Part shown: positions 5,957 to 5,968 of the stretch, in pieces
Position numbering within the stretch: position 1 is the first letter of the stretch
Layout: each line of letters begins with the position of its first letter
NCBI GenBank assembly: GCA_023427575.1
Contig: JAEZAY010000351.1
Coordinates: 1 to 5,968 of the forward strand
Source: Bacteroidota bacterium
GTDB taxonomy: Bacteria; Bacteroidota; Bacteroidia; Chitinophagales; Chitinophagaceae
DNA length: 5,968 nucleotides
Reading direction: 5' to 3'
Notes under the pieces: model-generated
Seen by the model: the letters and a program-made list of their open reading frames with translations, nothing else
Told to the model about the DNA's origin: nothing
Database searches by the model: none
Program-made: the position numbers and the translations under genes

Positions 5957-5968
5957 AGGGGTCATTTA

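Larger units (their letters stand above)
5509..5968. other. Non-coding, repeat-rich region downstream of ftsZ
   Basis: I see no credible protein gene, tRNA or rRNA in these 460 bases on either strand. The stretch holds the ftsZ terminator, two direct copies and one inverted copy of a repeat, a tandem 8-base array between the direct copies, and three hairpins. It is more AT-rich and lower in complexity than the genes to its left. Each element is listed separately. Confidence 0.85.

Overview
The window is the distal end of a division and cell wall (dcw) cluster, followed by a repeat-rich non-coding stretch. The genes, all on the + strand, are murC (5' end outside the window), ftsQ, ftsA and ftsZ. 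The order murC-ftsQ-ftsA-ftsZ with no ddl between murC and ftsQ, the FtsZ N-terminus MIHFDLPK, the very long FtsZ with a conserved C-terminal extension, and A-rich translation starts without clear Shine-Dalgarno sites all point to Bacteroidota. Remembered protein style suggests Chitinophagaceae or a close relative; this is inference, not a database result.

Layout. Positions 1-1020 hold the last 339 codons of MurC (cytoplasmic peptidoglycan precursor synthesis). ftsQ (1010-2008) overlaps murC by 11 bases and encodes a single-pass membrane divisome protein. ftsA (2044-3411) follows after 35 bases and encodes the actin-like membrane tether of the Z-ring. A 261-base gap, the only sizeable gap between genes here, carries a nested hairpin and precedes ftsZ (start best placed at 3673, stop at 5508). 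A clean intrinsic terminator at 5539-5569 closes the cluster. The genes work together simply: MurC supplies wall precursor, FtsZ builds the ring, FtsA anchors it, and FtsQ links the ring to the periplasmic synthesis machinery.

The coding part is ordinary for the phylum. The stretch worth attention is 5570-5968, which has no credible gene. It contains two direct copies of a roughly 65-base repeat (A at 5588-5652, B at 5714-5779) separated by seven tandem 8-base units (5654-5709). A third, diverged copy lies in inverted orientation (C, 5867-5918). B and C face each other and form an imperfect 182-base palindrome (5737-5918) with a smaller hairpin near its centre. A second, perfect 12-bp hairpin (5930-5956) lies just beyond it. 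This may be a non-autonomous (MITE-like) or structured-RNA repeat family. From one window I can show the structure but not the function.
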